From assembly GCA_009838645.1 (NCBI GenBank), contig VXRC01000017.1, positions 1-64,000 of the forward strand: a stretch of 64,000 bases of DNA. Reading direction: 5' to 3'. Positions 35,729-45,179 of this stretch are shown piece by piece. Made by a program: the position numbers and the translations under genes. The notes under the pieces were generated by a model that made no database searches, was not told the DNA's origin, and worked only from the letters and a program-made list of their open reading frames with translations. Numbering within the stretch: position 1 is the stretch's first letter; each line of letters starts with the position of its first letter. This DNA comes from Gemmatimonadota bacterium (GTDB taxonomy: Bacteria; JAAXHH01).

Positions 35729-37387
35729 TCAGGGTATGTAGACCAGTCCGCCCGCGGGTCCGAGGGGGATGCCCATCGCCATCCAGGCCACGAGGAGAAC
35801 CGTCCAGATGACGGCGAATACCACAGTGTAGGGAAGCATCGTGGTGATCAGCGTCCCCATGCCCCCCCTGGGCACGAACTGGCGCATGAAGACCAAGATG
35901 ATCACCAGGTAGGGGTTCAGGGGCGTGATGATGTTGCTTACGGAGTCGCCGATCCGGTAGGCCGCCTGTGTCAGCTCGGGACTGATGCCCACCATCATGA
36001 ACATGGGGATGAAGATCGGCGCGAATAGGGCGTACTTGGCGGACATGGAGCCAATCAGCAAATTGAACGCCAGCGTGACGAGGATAAAGGCGATCATCAG
36101 CATCCACGCCGGCATCTGCGCCTGGCCGAGGGCCTGGCCGCCGGCCATCGCCAGCATCTGGCCGAGTCCCGAATACTGGAAGTAGGCGATGAACTGGGCG
36201 GCGAAGAAGGCCAGGACGATGATCGGGGCCATGGTGGCGATCGTTTCGATGAGCAGCCGGGCCGCGTCCTTGTCGCTCTTGATAGCGCCTACCGAGATCC
36301 CGTACACGATGCCGGGCAGGATGAAACAGAAAAGCAGCAGGGGTACGATGGCCTCCACCCACCGGTCGAACAGACTGCCGGTGCCGTGCAGCGGAGCGCC
36401 GGGCCACAGGATCATGAACACGATGGCCGAAAGTACCGCCAGGAACGCCAGGGACGCCCGGGCCATGCCCCGCTTCTCCACGGCGGTCAGGGCGTGTTCT
36501 TCCGGACCGTCAGACGACGCGGGCGCGGGGCCGCCTTCCTCGGGCGGCTTGCCCGCCAGGCGCCGCTCGACGAACCAGGCCGTGACGAGCCATCCCGCCA
36601 GGGTCATGACGACCGTCGACACGATCATGAAATACCAGTTGCACGTGGCAGCGACCTGGTAGGCCGCGTCGATCGTCTGCGCCCCGGCCGTGGACAGGCC
36701 GGCCAGCAGTGGATCCAGGCCCGTCACGAAAAGGTTGGCGTTGAATCCCGCGGACACCCCCGCGAATACGGCGGCAAGTCCGGCCAGCGGCGACCGGCCA
36801 ACCGCCTTGTACAGCGCGGCCGCGAGGGGTGGAAGTATGACGTATCCGGCGTCGAGCGTCATGGACGACATGATGCCGATGAAGACCATGGCCGGGGTCA
36901 GCAACCGGCCCGGGACCGCCAGCATGAACGCCTTGAGCAGGGCGCCGATCATGCCTGTCCGCTCCGCCACGCCGATGCCCAGCATCCCGACCAGCACGAC
37001 GCCGAGAGGCGGAAACCGCATGAAGTTCTCCACCATGTTGGCCACGACCCAGAAGAGCCCGTCTCGGGAAAGCAGGCTGGTGGACCTGAAAGTCTCCCCC
37101 GTCTCGTGCCATTCCACGCCGGTCGAACCGTCGGGCAGGACCACCTGTTCCGGCAGGCGCTGGACCACGGTCCACTGGCCGCGGGCCGCGATGTCGGAGA
37201 GGACGATGATGAACAGTGCGCCGATCAGGAAGAGCGTCGCGGGATCCGGCAGGCGGTTCCCGACCCGCTCGATGGCGTCGAGGAATCCGCCTGTAGGTGC
37301 AGCGCCCGCGGGTGTCGCTCCCGCCGGTGCTGCGCCCGCGGGTGCCGGTTGCTGCTGCGGGGGTGGTTGCCGATTATCGGTATTCAT
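35729..37387 (-). CDS. AbgT family transporter
   Basis: A 552-residue protein with about 12 helices. AbgT features are present: FLDAIERVGNRLPDPATLF after a low-complexity N-terminus, GVAERTGMIGALLKAF, PAMVFIGIMSSMTLDAGYVILPPLAA, FVTGLDPLLAGLSTAGAQ and SNIITPLNPYLVII. E. coli AbgT imports p-aminobenzoyl-glutamate; other members export sulfonamides. Residues ~10-34 are Pro/Ala/Gly-rich, produced by 15-bp tandem repeats at 37296-37340. The upstream leader has 18-bp repeats. It is convergent with the APC permease. Confidence 0.92.
   Translation of the reverse strand: MNTDNRQPPPQQQPAPAGAAPAGATPAGAAPTGGFLDAIERVGNRLPDPATLFLIGALFIIVLSDIAARGQWTVVQRLPEQVVLPDGSTGVEWHETGETFRSTSLLSRDGLFWVVANMVENFMRFPPLGVVLVGMLGIGVAERTGMIGALLKAFMLAVPGRLLTPAMVFIGIMSSMTLDAGYVILPPLAAALYKAVGRSPLAGLAAVFAGVSAGFNANLFVTGLDPLLAGLSTAGAQTIDAAYQVAATCNWYFMIVSTVVMTLAGWLVTAWFVERRLAGKPPEEGGPAPASSDGPEEHALTAVEKRGMARASLAFLAVLSAIVFMILWPGAPLHGTGSLFDRWVEAIVPLLLFCFILPGIVYGISVGAIKSDKDAARLLIETIATMAPIIVLAFFAAQFIAYFQYSGLGQMLAMAGGQALGQAQMPAWMLMIAFILVTLAFNLLIGSMSAKYALFAPIFIPMFMMVGISPELTQAAYRIGDSVSNIITPLNPYLVIILVFMRQFVPRGGMGTLITTMLPYTVVFAVIWTVLLVAWMAMGIPLGPAGGLVYIP
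37296..37340. repeat. 15-bp tandem repeats in the AbgT N-terminus
   Basis: Three units of ggtgcagcgcccgcg type (the last followed by a partial copy) encode PAGAA/PAGAT pentapeptides at the cytoplasmic N-terminus. The frame is preserved. Confidence 0.85.
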
Positions 37388-37429
37388 GGCCCTTCCGTGG
37401 CGTTTATTGTGGCGAGAGGTACCGCCGAG

Positions 37430-37483
37430 GCGGGAGGCGCCGCCGTCGCGGGAGGCGCCGCCGTCGCGGGAGGCGCCGCCATC
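37430..37483. repeat. Three 18-bp tandem repeats upstream of AbgT
   Basis: The unit gcgggaggcgccgccgtc occurs three times (the third with one change) between the TIGR01777 stop (37506) and the AbgT start (37387). GC-rich; potentially structured in the leader. Confidence 0.9.
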
Positions 37484-37505
37484 ATGGTGATTCGGTCCGG
37501 CCTGC

Positions 37506-38423
37506 TCAGTGCGCGGATCTCGAAGACTTCGCCCGCAACAGGTCGTTCAGCGCAGCCTCCAGGTCCCCTTGTTCGAACTGGAAACCCGATTCCAAAAGCT
37601 GTTCGGGTACGACACGCGCGCTCGAGAGCAGCAGGTCGCTTCCCATTTGGCCGAACAACAGGCGGACGGCGAAGGCGGGTACCGAAAAAGGGGTCGGACG
37701 ATGCAGCACCCGGCCCAGCGTCCGGGTAAATTCCGCGTTGGTGACGGGTTGCGGAGAAACCGCGTTCACGGGACCGGCCAGCACATCCGACTCCAGGGCG
37801 TAACGGATGACGGAAACCAGGTCGTCCCGGGTGATCCAGTTCATGTACTGGCGCCCGTCCCCGACCTTTCCGCCCAAAGCCAGCCGGAAGGGCGCACGCA
37901 TGGCGGCCAGCGCGCCACCCTCCGGGGTCAGCACCATGCCGATGCGAAGGTTGACGACGCGGATCCCGGCGTCTCGGGCCGGTTCCGTCGCCGCTTCCCA
38001 CTTCCGGCTCACCGTCGGCAGAAACCCGTCCCCCGGCGGCGACGCCTCCCCGAGCGGTTCGTCGCCTCGGTGGCCGTAATAACCGGTGGCCGACGCGCAC
38101 ACCAGGACCGAAGGCGGCGACGCCATCCCGGCGAGAAACGTGCACAGGTTGCGTGTGGGGCCGACGCGGCTGTCCCGGATCCGAGCCTTCTTGGCCTCGG
38201 TCCACCGTCCCAGGATCGACTCGCCCGCCAGATGGACAATGGCGTCAATGGAACCGGATTCGTCCCATTCAAAGACGCCTTCCGAGGTGGACCAATAGAC
38301 CGCCTTGTCGCCGGCCAGGTCCCTGGACCGGACCATGCGAAGGACGCGATGGCCCCGCTGCTCGAGGCAGGGGATCAGCCGGCGGCCGATCAACCCCGAT
38401 CCGCCGGTAACGAGTGTGGTCAT
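37506..38423 (-). CDS. TIGR01777 family epimerase (YfcH-like)
   Basis: A 305-residue NAD(P)-binding extended SDR. TTLVTGGSGLIGRRLIPCLE is the Rossmann motif, with AIVHLAGESILGRWTEAKK and SATGYYGHRGDEPL characteristic of the TIGR01777 family; C-terminal helices follow. A possible start at 38462 adds 13 residues, but the family sequence begins at ATG 38423. The activity is unknown; some members are linked to cell division or are fused to an SRPBCC domain. Here an SRPBCC gene lies just divergent, supporting that link. Confidence 0.9.
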   Translation of the reverse strand: MTTLVTGGSGLIGRRLIPCLEQRGHRVLRMVRSRDLAGDKAVYWSTSEGVFEWDESGSIDAIVHLAGESILGRWTEAKKARIRDSRVGPTRNLCTFLAGMASPPSVLVCASATGYYGHRGDEPLGEASPPGDGFLPTVSRKWEAATEPARDAGIRVVNLRIGMVLTPEGGALAAMRAPFRLALGGKVGDGRQYMNWITRDDLVSVIRYALESDVLAGPVNAVSPQPVTNAEFTRTLGRVLHRPTPFSVPAFAVRLLFGQMGSDLLLSSARVVPEQLLESGFQFEQGDLEAALNDLLRAKSSRSAH

Positions 38424-38655
38424 AGTGTGGCGAAAGTTAAAACCGGCACGGCAAGGTGTCAAGGCCGGGGAGACCGCCCGACCTGGCTGCCCGGCCTCCC
38501 AGCCCGGCTAATGTGGTTTGACTCGCTTCGACGATTCCCGTAGTATCCAGATAGCGCGGTTGCGTTCCGTGCCGGTCGCCCGTAGACGCCATGGACCGGC
38601 CGCGCCTTGACTGCATTGACAGGAAGGGAAACCCGGACTGGAGCGCTGAATTCCC

Positions 38656-39123
38656 ATGCACGTCTACCGGTTGCATCGCACGCAGATCCTGCCCGTATCC
38701 CTGGATGCCGCCTGGGATTTCCTGTGCCGGCCCGAGCACCTGCGCGACCTGACCTCTCCGGGTGTCCGGCTGACCGTGACTTCCGATCTCCCGGACCGCA
38801 TGTACCCGGGTCTCCTCATCACGTACCGGCTCGGACTCTACTCGATGTTCTACTTTAACTGGGTCACGGAAATCACTCAGGCAGAACCACTTAGCTACTT
38901 TATTGATGAACAGCGATCGGGTCCGTACAGGTTCTGGCACCATGAACACCGGCTGCGTTCCGTGGAGGGCGGAGTGGAAATGGATGACCTGGTCCATTAT
39001 GCCTTGCCATTTGGTGTGCTGGGCCGTATGGTACATGCGGCGATCGTGAAGAACCAGCTCAACGCCATTTTCGACTACCGGCGCGAAGCCCTCGCCGATA
39101 GATTCGGTACTCCCGTTCGCTGA
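38656..39123 (+). CDS. SRPBCC family protein (polyketide cyclase-like)
   Basis: A 155-residue protein with the START/Bet v 1-like fold pattern. The N-terminal strand LHRTQILPVSLDAAWDFLCR, the turn LRDLTSPGVRLTV, and the C-terminal helix with IVKNQLNAIFDYRREALADRFG are typical. It resembles the SRPBCC domains fused to TIGR01777 epimerases, whose stand-alone gene lies 232 bases away on the opposite strand. It may bind a small hydrophobic ligand. The ligand cannot be deduced. Confidence 0.82.
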   Translation: MHVYRLHRTQILPVSLDAAWDFLCRPEHLRDLTSPGVRLTVTSDLPDRMYPGLLITYRLGLYSMFYFNWVTEITQAEPLSYFIDEQRSGPYRFWHHEHRLRSVEGGVEMDDLVHYALPFGVLGRMVHAAIVKNQLNAIFDYRREALADRFGTPVR

Positions 39124-39183
39124 GGGTTCATACGTTCCCAACGACCAACACAGACTGACTTCTCTCCGTAAATCCCCGGTACC

Positions 39184-40515
39184 ATGAACGACCTCATTAT
39201 CGTACTTCTGCTGGTCGCGTTCAACGGCTTCTTCGTAGCCGCGGAATTCGCCCTGGTCAAGATCCGGATGGCCGAAATCGAGGTCATGGTCCAGGATGGA
39301 AGCCGAATCGCGCAGACCGTCCGGAATATACTGCAGAACCTGGACACCTATCTTTCCTCGTGCCAGCTGGGGGTAACGCTTGGAAGCCTGGGCCTGGGCT
39401 GGTTCAGCGAACGGACGGTGGCCGCCCTGCTGGAACCGCTCGTGCTGTCACTGGGTTTTTCCGCGGCGACCGCCCATCTCATCGCGATCCCGCTCGCTCT
39501 CGTGGTGATGACTTTCCTGCTCATCACGGCCGGCGAGCTCGTGCCCAAGTTCGTCGCCCTGCAGAAGTACCGGCAGGTGGCGCTGGTCATCGGCATTCCC
39601 CTCGTCGTGTTCTACCGGGTGTTCAGGCCCTTCATCTGGCTGCTGAACGTAAGCGCGAATCTCATGCTTAGATGCCTGGGCATCCGGGTGATCGACGCGC
39701 ACGGGGAATCGTTCACCGAATCGGAACTGCGCATCGCCCTGGTCAGCATGGTGGCCGGCGGGCACGTCTCCCGTCGGGAACGCCGGATCATGGAAAACGT
39801 GCTCGACCTCGAGGAAAAGGTGGCCCGGCGCTACATGCTACCCCGCAACCAGATCGTGTTCGTGAACCAGAACGACCCCACCGAAGAGAAACTGCGCGTC
39901 GTGGCCGAATCCGGACACACGCGCTTCCCGCTCTGTGACGAGGATCTGGACCAGATCATCGGGATCATTCACGTCAAGGACCTCATGAAGGGCCTTTACG
40001 ACGAAGACCAGTTCGCCTCCCTGGAAAGTATCGCCCGCGAACCGCTGTTCCTGCCCGAGACCATCCGCCTCGACGCGCTGCTCCTGGAGTTCCAGCGGCG
40101 CAATTCCGTACTGGCCGTCCTGGTGGACGAGTTCGGAACGGTTTCCGGGATGATCACGCTGGAGAACGTACTGGAAGAACTGGTGGGCCCGATTCAGGAT
40201 GAATTCGACAGCGAAGCGCCGCTTATCGTGCGGACGGGACCTCACCGGTTCGAGGTCGATGCCAGTTGCCCCGTCGACCAGGTCGTCCGCGCCTGCGGCC
40301 TGGAACTGCCCGATGAACTGACTTCGGATACCACGGGCGGGGTCATGACCGAACTGCTCGGCCACATCCCCAGGCAGGGAGAACAGGTCCGCGCCGGCAC
40401 ACACCTGATGACGGCGCTGCGCGTGGAGCCGACCCGCGTCCAGCGGCTCAGGATCGACCGCATGGCCGGCATGCCCGATGCGGCGGATGCGAATGCGGGA
40501 AACGGTCAGGGGTAA
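39184..40515 (+). CDS. CNNM/HlyC-CorC family membrane protein (DUF21, CBS pair, CorC_HlyC domain)
   Basis: A 443-residue protein: N-terminal DUF21 region of about four helices (residues 1-190, FFVAAEFALVKIRM at the start and LITAGELVPKFVALQ), two CBS domains (about 205-335, MLPRNQIVFV, DQIIGIIHVKDLM), and a C-terminal CorC/HlyC domain (VDASCPVDQVV, TTGGVMTELLGHIPRQG). Members act in magnesium or cobalt homeostasis; the family name hemolysin C is historical. It is followed by an aldo/keto reductase on the opposite strand, with stop codons only three bases apart. Confidence 0.92.
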   Translation: MNDLIIVLLLVAFNGFFVAAEFALVKIRMAEIEVMVQDGSRIAQTVRNILQNLDTYLSSCQLGVTLGSLGLGWFSERTVAALLEPLVLSLGFSAATAHLIAIPLALVVMTFLLITAGELVPKFVALQKYRQVALVIGIPLVVFYRVFRPFIWLLNVSANLMLRCLGIRVIDAHGESFTESELRIALVSMVAGGHVSRRERRIMENVLDLEEKVARRYMLPRNQIVFVNQNDPTEEKLRVVAESGHTRFPLCDEDLDQIIGIIHVKDLMKGLYDEDQFASLESIAREPLFLPETIRLDALLLEFQRRNSVLAVLVDEFGTVSGMITLENVLEELVGPIQDEFDSEAPLIVRTGPHRFEVDASCPVDQVVRACGLELPDELTSDTTGGVMTELLGHIPRQGEQVRAGTHLMTALRVEPTRVQRLRIDRMAGMPDAADANAGNGQG

Positions 40516-40518
40516 GCG

Positions 40519-41499
40519 CTACTCAACCCGGCCGAGCCGGTCCGGAGAGGAAGCCTCGTCCAGTCTGCTTCGCATCTCGGGGGGCAGTTGCCAACCCGCT
40601 CCGCCGCAAACCTCTTCCACGTGTTCCGGCAGGTCCGGCCCCGTCATGGCGGCCGTCACCTCGGGATGGTCCAGGATCCACGCGAAGGCGACCTGCGCGG
40701 GGGTTCTACCGAGTTCCGCGGCCACGTCGATCAAGGTGGCGACGAGATCATCGACGGCCGGGGTCATGATCTTCCTGAACCGATCGACGTCCTTCGCCCA
40801 GGCCGAACCCGCGGGGGGATCCTCGCCCCGTCTGCACCGGCCCGTAAGCAGGCCGACGGCGATTGGGCTGTACGTCATCATCCCCAGTCCATGCCGGCGG
40901 CACCGGTCGAGCAGTTCGGTCTCCACGCCGGTTCGATGGATCAGGTTGTACTGGTTCTGCAGGCATACCGGCGACGCGAAGCCGTGCCGGTCGGCCACCC
41001 ACAGCGCTTCGACGACCTGGGCGGCCGTGTAATTGCACATGCCGACATACCGGGCCTTGCCCTGCCTCACCACGTCGTTCATGGCGTCCAGGGTCTCGTC
41101 CAGGGGCGTGTCGGGATCGAAGTGGTGCAGGAGATAGAGATCGATATGATCCAGCCCCAGGCGCTTCAGCGAACGGTCGATCTCCCGCATGATATGGTAG
41201 CGGGAGGTGCCCTTGTCGTTCGGCCCCGGTCCGATCTCGCTCCAGACCTTGCTGGTGATCACCAGGTTGTCCCGCTTGTCCTTCATGGCGGCCAGGGCCT
41301 TGCCCAGCACTTCCTCGCACCTGCCTCCGAAGTAGAAGTTCGCGCAGTCGATGAAGTTGATCCCGAGATCCACCGCGGTTTCGATCGTGCGTATGCAGGT
41401 TTTCTCGTCCGTCCGGCCGGCCCAGAAGCCCCGGAACGCCGTACCGAGACAAATGGGGGACACGCGCACGCCGTAGCGGCCGAGTTGCCGGTATTCCAT
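40519..41499 (-). CDS. Aldo/keto reductase
   Basis: A 326-residue TIM-barrel NADPH-dependent oxidoreductase. The catalytic tetrad is visible: Asp and Tyr in NFIDCANFYFGG, Lys in LVITSKVW, His in LYLLHHFDPDTP. C-terminal features (VAFAWILDHPEVTAAMTG) match the AKR cofactor pocket. It reduces aldehydes or ketones; the substrate is not evident. A 423-bp spacer separates its start from the divergent amidohydrolase. Confidence 0.92.
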   Translation of the reverse strand: MEYRQLGRYGVRVSPICLGTAFRGFWAGRTDEKTCIRTIETAVDLGINFIDCANFYFGGRCEEVLGKALAAMKDKRDNLVITSKVWSEIGPGPNDKGTSRYHIMREIDRSLKRLGLDHIDLYLLHHFDPDTPLDETLDAMNDVVRQGKARYVGMCNYTAAQVVEALWVADRHGFASPVCLQNQYNLIHRTGVETELLDRCRRHGLGMMTYSPIAVGLLTGRCRRGEDPPAGSAWAKDVDRFRKIMTPAVDDLVATLIDVAAELGRTPAQVAFAWILDHPEVTAAMTGPDLPEHVEEVCGGAGWQLPPEMRSRLDEASSPDRLGRVE

Positions 41500-41922
41500 G
41501 AGTTCCTCTCCGTTTTCGGACGCGGCTGAAGGCCGGAACGCCCCGGTTGCACCGCAGGCGCATGTGTCGCAGGAATGAAACGGTATGGCAATGTAGCGTC
41601 TCGCCGATAAATAAAAAGCACTATCTTAATCACGTCGTCCTGGTGCTCCGACCGCCCAGGTCCCGAGACCCCTATCCGGCAGCCCCTGGTCCCGCGGTCC
41701 GTTCGAACCGGAACGTCCGGTGCTGTCATGAGCGCTCCCGCAGATCGGGTTACGCGGCGTCCGGCCAGCGTGCGGACCGCATGATCAACTTGACAGGACC
41801 CCGGGGCGGCGTATCTATGGCAGTAACACGTTTCCCGGATTTTCGCCGGGTTCGATTTTCGCCGGGATCGATTTTCGCCGAGATCGATCTCCTACGGGTT
41901 CCCGACGAACTGCCACCAGATC
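41500..41922. other. Spacer between divergent aldo/keto reductase and amidohydrolase genes
   Basis: No gene is convincing in this 423-bp gap. It contains an AT-rich segment (around 41605-41635) that could hold promoters and, near the plus-strand gene, three 16-bp tandem repeats at 41838-41885. Confidence 0.6.
41838..41885. repeat. Three 16-bp tandem repeats upstream of the amidohydrolase
   Basis: The unit gattttcgccgggttc and two variants occur consecutively, ending 37 bases before the amidohydrolase ATG, so they lie in its leader or promoter. Confidence 0.92.
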
Positions 41923-43032
41923 ATGACTGAAACCGAATCGAAAGCCCCATCGCCCATCGGTCTCATCGACTGCGACCTGCACCACGGGGTCGTGGAAATC
42001 GATGATCTCTTCCCCTTTCTCCCCAGCCATTACGTGGAATATGTGAAGGATTTCGGGTCCATGATGCCCGGCCTAGTGTATACCAATCTCCCCAAGGGCG
42101 GCTGCCGGGCCGAACTCTGGGAACACACCGAAACCCATCCCAGCAGCAACATCGAACTGGCCCGCAGGCACCATCTCGATGAATACGGCATTGACGTCGC
42201 CCTGTTGACCGGAGTAACGGTGTACGGCGCGGCCGTCCACCCGGACGCCGACTTCGGCGCCGCCATGTGCCGGGCTTTCAATGACTGGACCCTGGAGACC
42301 TGGATCAAGTCGGACGGGCGATTCCGGGCATCGGTGGCCATCGCGCCGTCCGATCCGAAGCAGGCGGCCGCGGAGATCCGACGCATCGGCGGTCGTCCCG
42401 AGGTGCTCCAGGTCATCATGCCCGCCGGGGGGCGCATGCCTTTCGGGAACCGGTTCTACGACCCGATTTACGAAGCTGCGCAGGAATGCCGGCTTCCCAT
42501 GTGCGTGCACTTCGGCGTAGAGGGCGCCGGCTTTGCCAATGCGCCCACGGCCGCCGGATATCCCTCCTACTACCTGGAGATGCGCATGGCCCGGCCCCAG
42601 ATCGCCATGGCGCATGTATCGAGCCTGATCTGCGAAGGCACGTTCGAGAAATTCCCCGGTCTGAGATTCCTGTTCATCGAACACGACACCTTCTGGGTGC
42701 CCGGCCTCATGTGGCACATGGACGCCGACTGGAAGGCGGTCCGCGACTACACGCCGTGGGTCAAGCGGCCGCCCAGCGAATATATCCGGGACCACGTAAG
42801 GTTCGGATGCCAGCCCATGGAACAGCCGCCGACCCGGAAGGACCTCAGGACCTTCCTCGACTGGCTGCATGCGGATGAGATCCTGGTCTATGCGAGCGAC
42901 TATCCCCACTGGGACTGGGAGTCACCGGATTCGGTACTGCCCGGCGTGGATGCGGAGTTGAAGCGGCGGGTGTTCGTGGAGACGGCCCGGGAACTGTACG
43001 GCCTGGACGAAAACGGAAACCCCAGCGAATGA
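41923..43032 (+). CDS. Amidohydrolase family protein (amidohydrolase_2)
   Basis: A 369-residue metal-dependent hydrolase/decarboxylase of the TIM-barrel superfamily. The N-terminal LIDCDLHHGV replaces the usual HxH with D-x-H, as seen in some decarboxylase-like members. Other parts are AAQECRLPMCVHFG, RFLFIEHDTFWVPG and the C-terminal LVYASDYPHWDWESP, where Asp and His are likely ligands. Its last four bases overlap the start of a Rieske protein gene (ATGA), and that gene overlaps the peptide-binding protein gene, so the three are translationally coupled. The substrate may be an aromatic or cyclic acid (inference). Confidence 0.85.
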   Translation: MTETESKAPSPIGLIDCDLHHGVVEIDDLFPFLPSHYVEYVKDFGSMMPGLVYTNLPKGGCRAELWEHTETHPSSNIELARRHHLDEYGIDVALLTGVTVYGAAVHPDADFGAAMCRAFNDWTLETWIKSDGRFRASVAIAPSDPKQAAAEIRRIGGRPEVLQVIMPAGGRMPFGNRFYDPIYEAAQECRLPMCVHFGVEGAGFANAPTAAGYPSYYLEMRMARPQIAMAHVSSLICEGTFEKFPGLRFLFIEHDTFWVPGLMWHMDADWKAVRDYTPWVKRPPSEYIRDHVRFGCQPMEQPPTRKDLRTFLDWLHADEILVYASDYPHWDWESPDSVLPGVDAELKRRVFVETARELYGLDENGNPSE

Positions 43033-43424
43033 GCCGCCGTTACGTGGTATCCGCCGTGGATGACTTTCCGCCGGGTGAACGGCGCATCGTCCCCGCGGGC
43101 GGGCGCGGCGGGATCGGCGTGTTCAACGTCGGCGGCCGGTATTACGCCCTGCGGAACCGTTGTCCGCACAAGGGCGGTCCGCTCTGCCTCGGCCGCCTGA
43201 GGCCCCATGTAACGGCGGATGAGGTATACTCGGTCGAACATCACGAGAAGCAGGTCCTGAAGTGCGCCTGGCACCAGTGGGAGTTCGACCTGGCAACCGG
43301 CCAGGCGCTTTACGATCCTCGCATGCGTGTCAAGACCTACCGGGTGGAGATCGAAGCGGATAAAGTGGTCCTGTACCTGGATGGACCGGAATCGCCTGCG
43401 AGGGAAGAAGGGAACATCCCGTGA
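43029..43424 (+). CDS. Rieske [2Fe-2S] ferredoxin-like protein
   Basis: A 131-residue single-domain Rieske protein. Cluster ligands are in CPHKGGPLCLGRL (C-x-H) and CAWHQWEFDLATG (C-x2-H), spaced by an insertion that is somewhat longer than usual. It probably serves as an electron carrier for an oxygenase or as a subunit of one, but no oxygenase alpha subunit is adjacent; the partner here is an amidohydrolase-family protein. Both ends overlap neighbours (ATGA and GTGA). Confidence 0.9.
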   Translation: MSRRYVVSAVDDFPPGERRIVPAGGRGGIGVFNVGGRYYALRNRCPHKGGPLCLGRLRPHVTADEVYSVEHHEKQVLKCAWHQWEFDLATGQALYDPRMRVKTYRVEIEADKVVLYLDGPESPAREEGNIP

Positions 43425-45175
43425 CGGTCCGGTTTGCCATTGCGCTCCTCTCCGCGGCATTGATTGGCTGCACGGCGGCATTAGCCTGGCCGGACGCGGA
43501 TCCGCCCGCGCCCTTCACCAATTCCATCGGCATTCCGATGCCGCCCGACGCGGCCCCGCCCGAGTACCAGGTCTTCACCAGTTTCAAGGCCGAGAACCGC
43601 TACCTGGACATGGCCACCTCTCACTACCAGGTGATCGGACACGACTACGCCCTGGTCAACGAACCGCTGGTACGCATGGACCGGGACTACAACCTGCTGC
43701 CGGCGGCCGCGACCCGTTGGGAGGTGTCCGGGGACGGGCTCACCTGGACGTTTCACCTCCAACCCGACCTGATCTTCGCCGATGGCTATCCCCTTACCGC
43801 TTACGACTTCGAGGACACCTTCAAACGGTGGGCGGACCCTGCCACGGGATTCGATCTCGAGTGGTACTATCGGTCGATCAGGAACTGGGGAAGCGTCGTT
43901 GCCGGCAGGCTGCCCCTCGATTCGCTGGGGGTCAGCGCGCTGGACGATCACACCGTCGCGTTTACGACCGACGATCCCACACCCTACCTGCCCCTGATCC
44001 TGACCTTCAGCTGGGTGACGCCCTCGCACCTGTTCGAGAAACACGGTCCGGGCTGGTCGACCCGTCCGGAGACGCTGCTGGGCAGCGGTCCCTTCAGGCT
44101 GGTGGAGTGGTCGAAGCTGGACCGGATCGTGATGGTACCGAATCCACACTACCGGGGGCCCCACAAACCCTACCTGGAAAAGGTGGTCTCGAAGCTCTTC
44201 AACGCCGCGGTACCCCCGCCGATGCTGTCGTCCTACGAGGCCGGCGCGGTGGACCACGCGACCCTGTCGAACCAGGCGGAAATCAACCGCGTTAAGCACG
44301 ATGCAGGGCTCAGGGACCAGCTCGTCACCTATTCGGCCTTCGGGACCACCTACCTGATGATGGACACCTTCAAGGCCCCCTTCGACGATCTCCGGGTGCG
44401 GCAGGCCTTCAGCCACGCCATCGATACCGAAGCGCTGGTGGAGTCCGCCCTGCTGGGGGTCGCCGTACCCGCGGTGTCCATGCTGCCTGAAGGGTTCCCC
44501 GCGGCCAGTACCGGGGCACTCGCGCCGGTTCAGCGGTACGACCCGGACCTGGCGCGACGGCTGCTCGCGGAAGCCGGCTATCCGGAGGGCAGGGGGTTTC
44601 CCCGGACCGTGATGTGGATCAGGGGGACCAATCTACAGGGGGGACAGGCGCCCCAGGCGGTGCAGGCCATGCTGAAGCGCAATCTGAACCTGGATATCGG
44701 CGTGCAGAACACCGAGGCCAAACTGTTCATGGAAACCATGTACCAGGGAGACATCGCCTTCGCCATGATCCCCTACGGGTACGACTACATGGATCCCAGC
44801 AATCTGCTCGGTATCTGGCTTTCCACGGGCCGCCATGCCTGGTTCAACCAGCGCTTCGAATCCGTCATGGCGGAAGCTAATCACCTGATCGGCAACCCGG
44901 AAAGACGTTTAGCGCTCTACGAGGAGGCCGAACGCATCGTGGTCGAGGACGTGGCCGGCGTGTTCCTGTGGCACAGTCAGCACAACGAGCTGTGGAAGCC
45001 TTATCTTCGCACCGAAGCCCTCGAGCGGAACGAGCGGGGTGGTTACGCGATTCGTGTCGACAAGCATCTCAATCTGTCGACGACGTTGTACGTCACGGAG
45101 GAGGCCGTTCGGGACGGGTCCGACGGGGATCGGGGCAAGGGACTCTGGCACTGGTTGTTCGGACCCGGCCGTTAA
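43421..45175 (+). CDS. Peptide ABC transporter substrate-binding protein, probable lipoprotein (SBP family 5)
   Basis: A 584-residue exported binding protein. The N-terminus has a lipobox-like LIGC within a short hydrophobic signal, so lipid anchoring is likely. TNSIGIPMPPDAAPPEYQVF repeats the segment shared with the other two family members. Core motifs are WTFHLQPDLIFADGYPLTAYDF, ATLSNQAEINRVKH and PFDDLRVRQAFSHAIDTEAL. The start is GTG 43421, overlapping the Rieske stop codon. No permease genes follow; the next gene, a class V aminotransferase, is on the other strand four bases away. Confidence 0.9.
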   Translation: MTVRFAIALLSAALIGCTAALAWPDADPPAPFTNSIGIPMPPDAAPPEYQVFTSFKAENRYLDMATSHYQVIGHDYALVNEPLVRMDRDYNLLPAAATRWEVSGDGLTWTFHLQPDLIFADGYPLTAYDFEDTFKRWADPATGFDLEWYYRSIRNWGSVVAGRLPLDSLGVSALDDHTVAFTTDDPTPYLPLILTFSWVTPSHLFEKHGPGWSTRPETLLGSGPFRLVEWSKLDRIVMVPNPHYRGPHKPYLEKVVSKLFNAAVPPPMLSSYEAGAVDHATLSNQAEINRVKHDAGLRDQLVTYSAFGTTYLMMDTFKAPFDDLRVRQAFSHAIDTEALVESALLGVAVPAVSMLPEGFPAASTGALAPVQRYDPDLARRLLAEAGYPEGRGFPRTVMWIRGTNLQGGQAPQAVQAMLKRNLNLDIGVQNTEAKLFMETMYQGDIAFAMIPYGYDYMDPSNLLGIWLSTGRHAWFNQRFESVMAEANHLIGNPERRLALYEEAERIVVEDVAGVFLWHSQHNELWKPYLRTEALERNERGGYAIRVDKHLNLSTTLYVTEEAVRDGSDGDRGKGLWHWLFGPGR

Positions 45176-45179
45176 AGGC

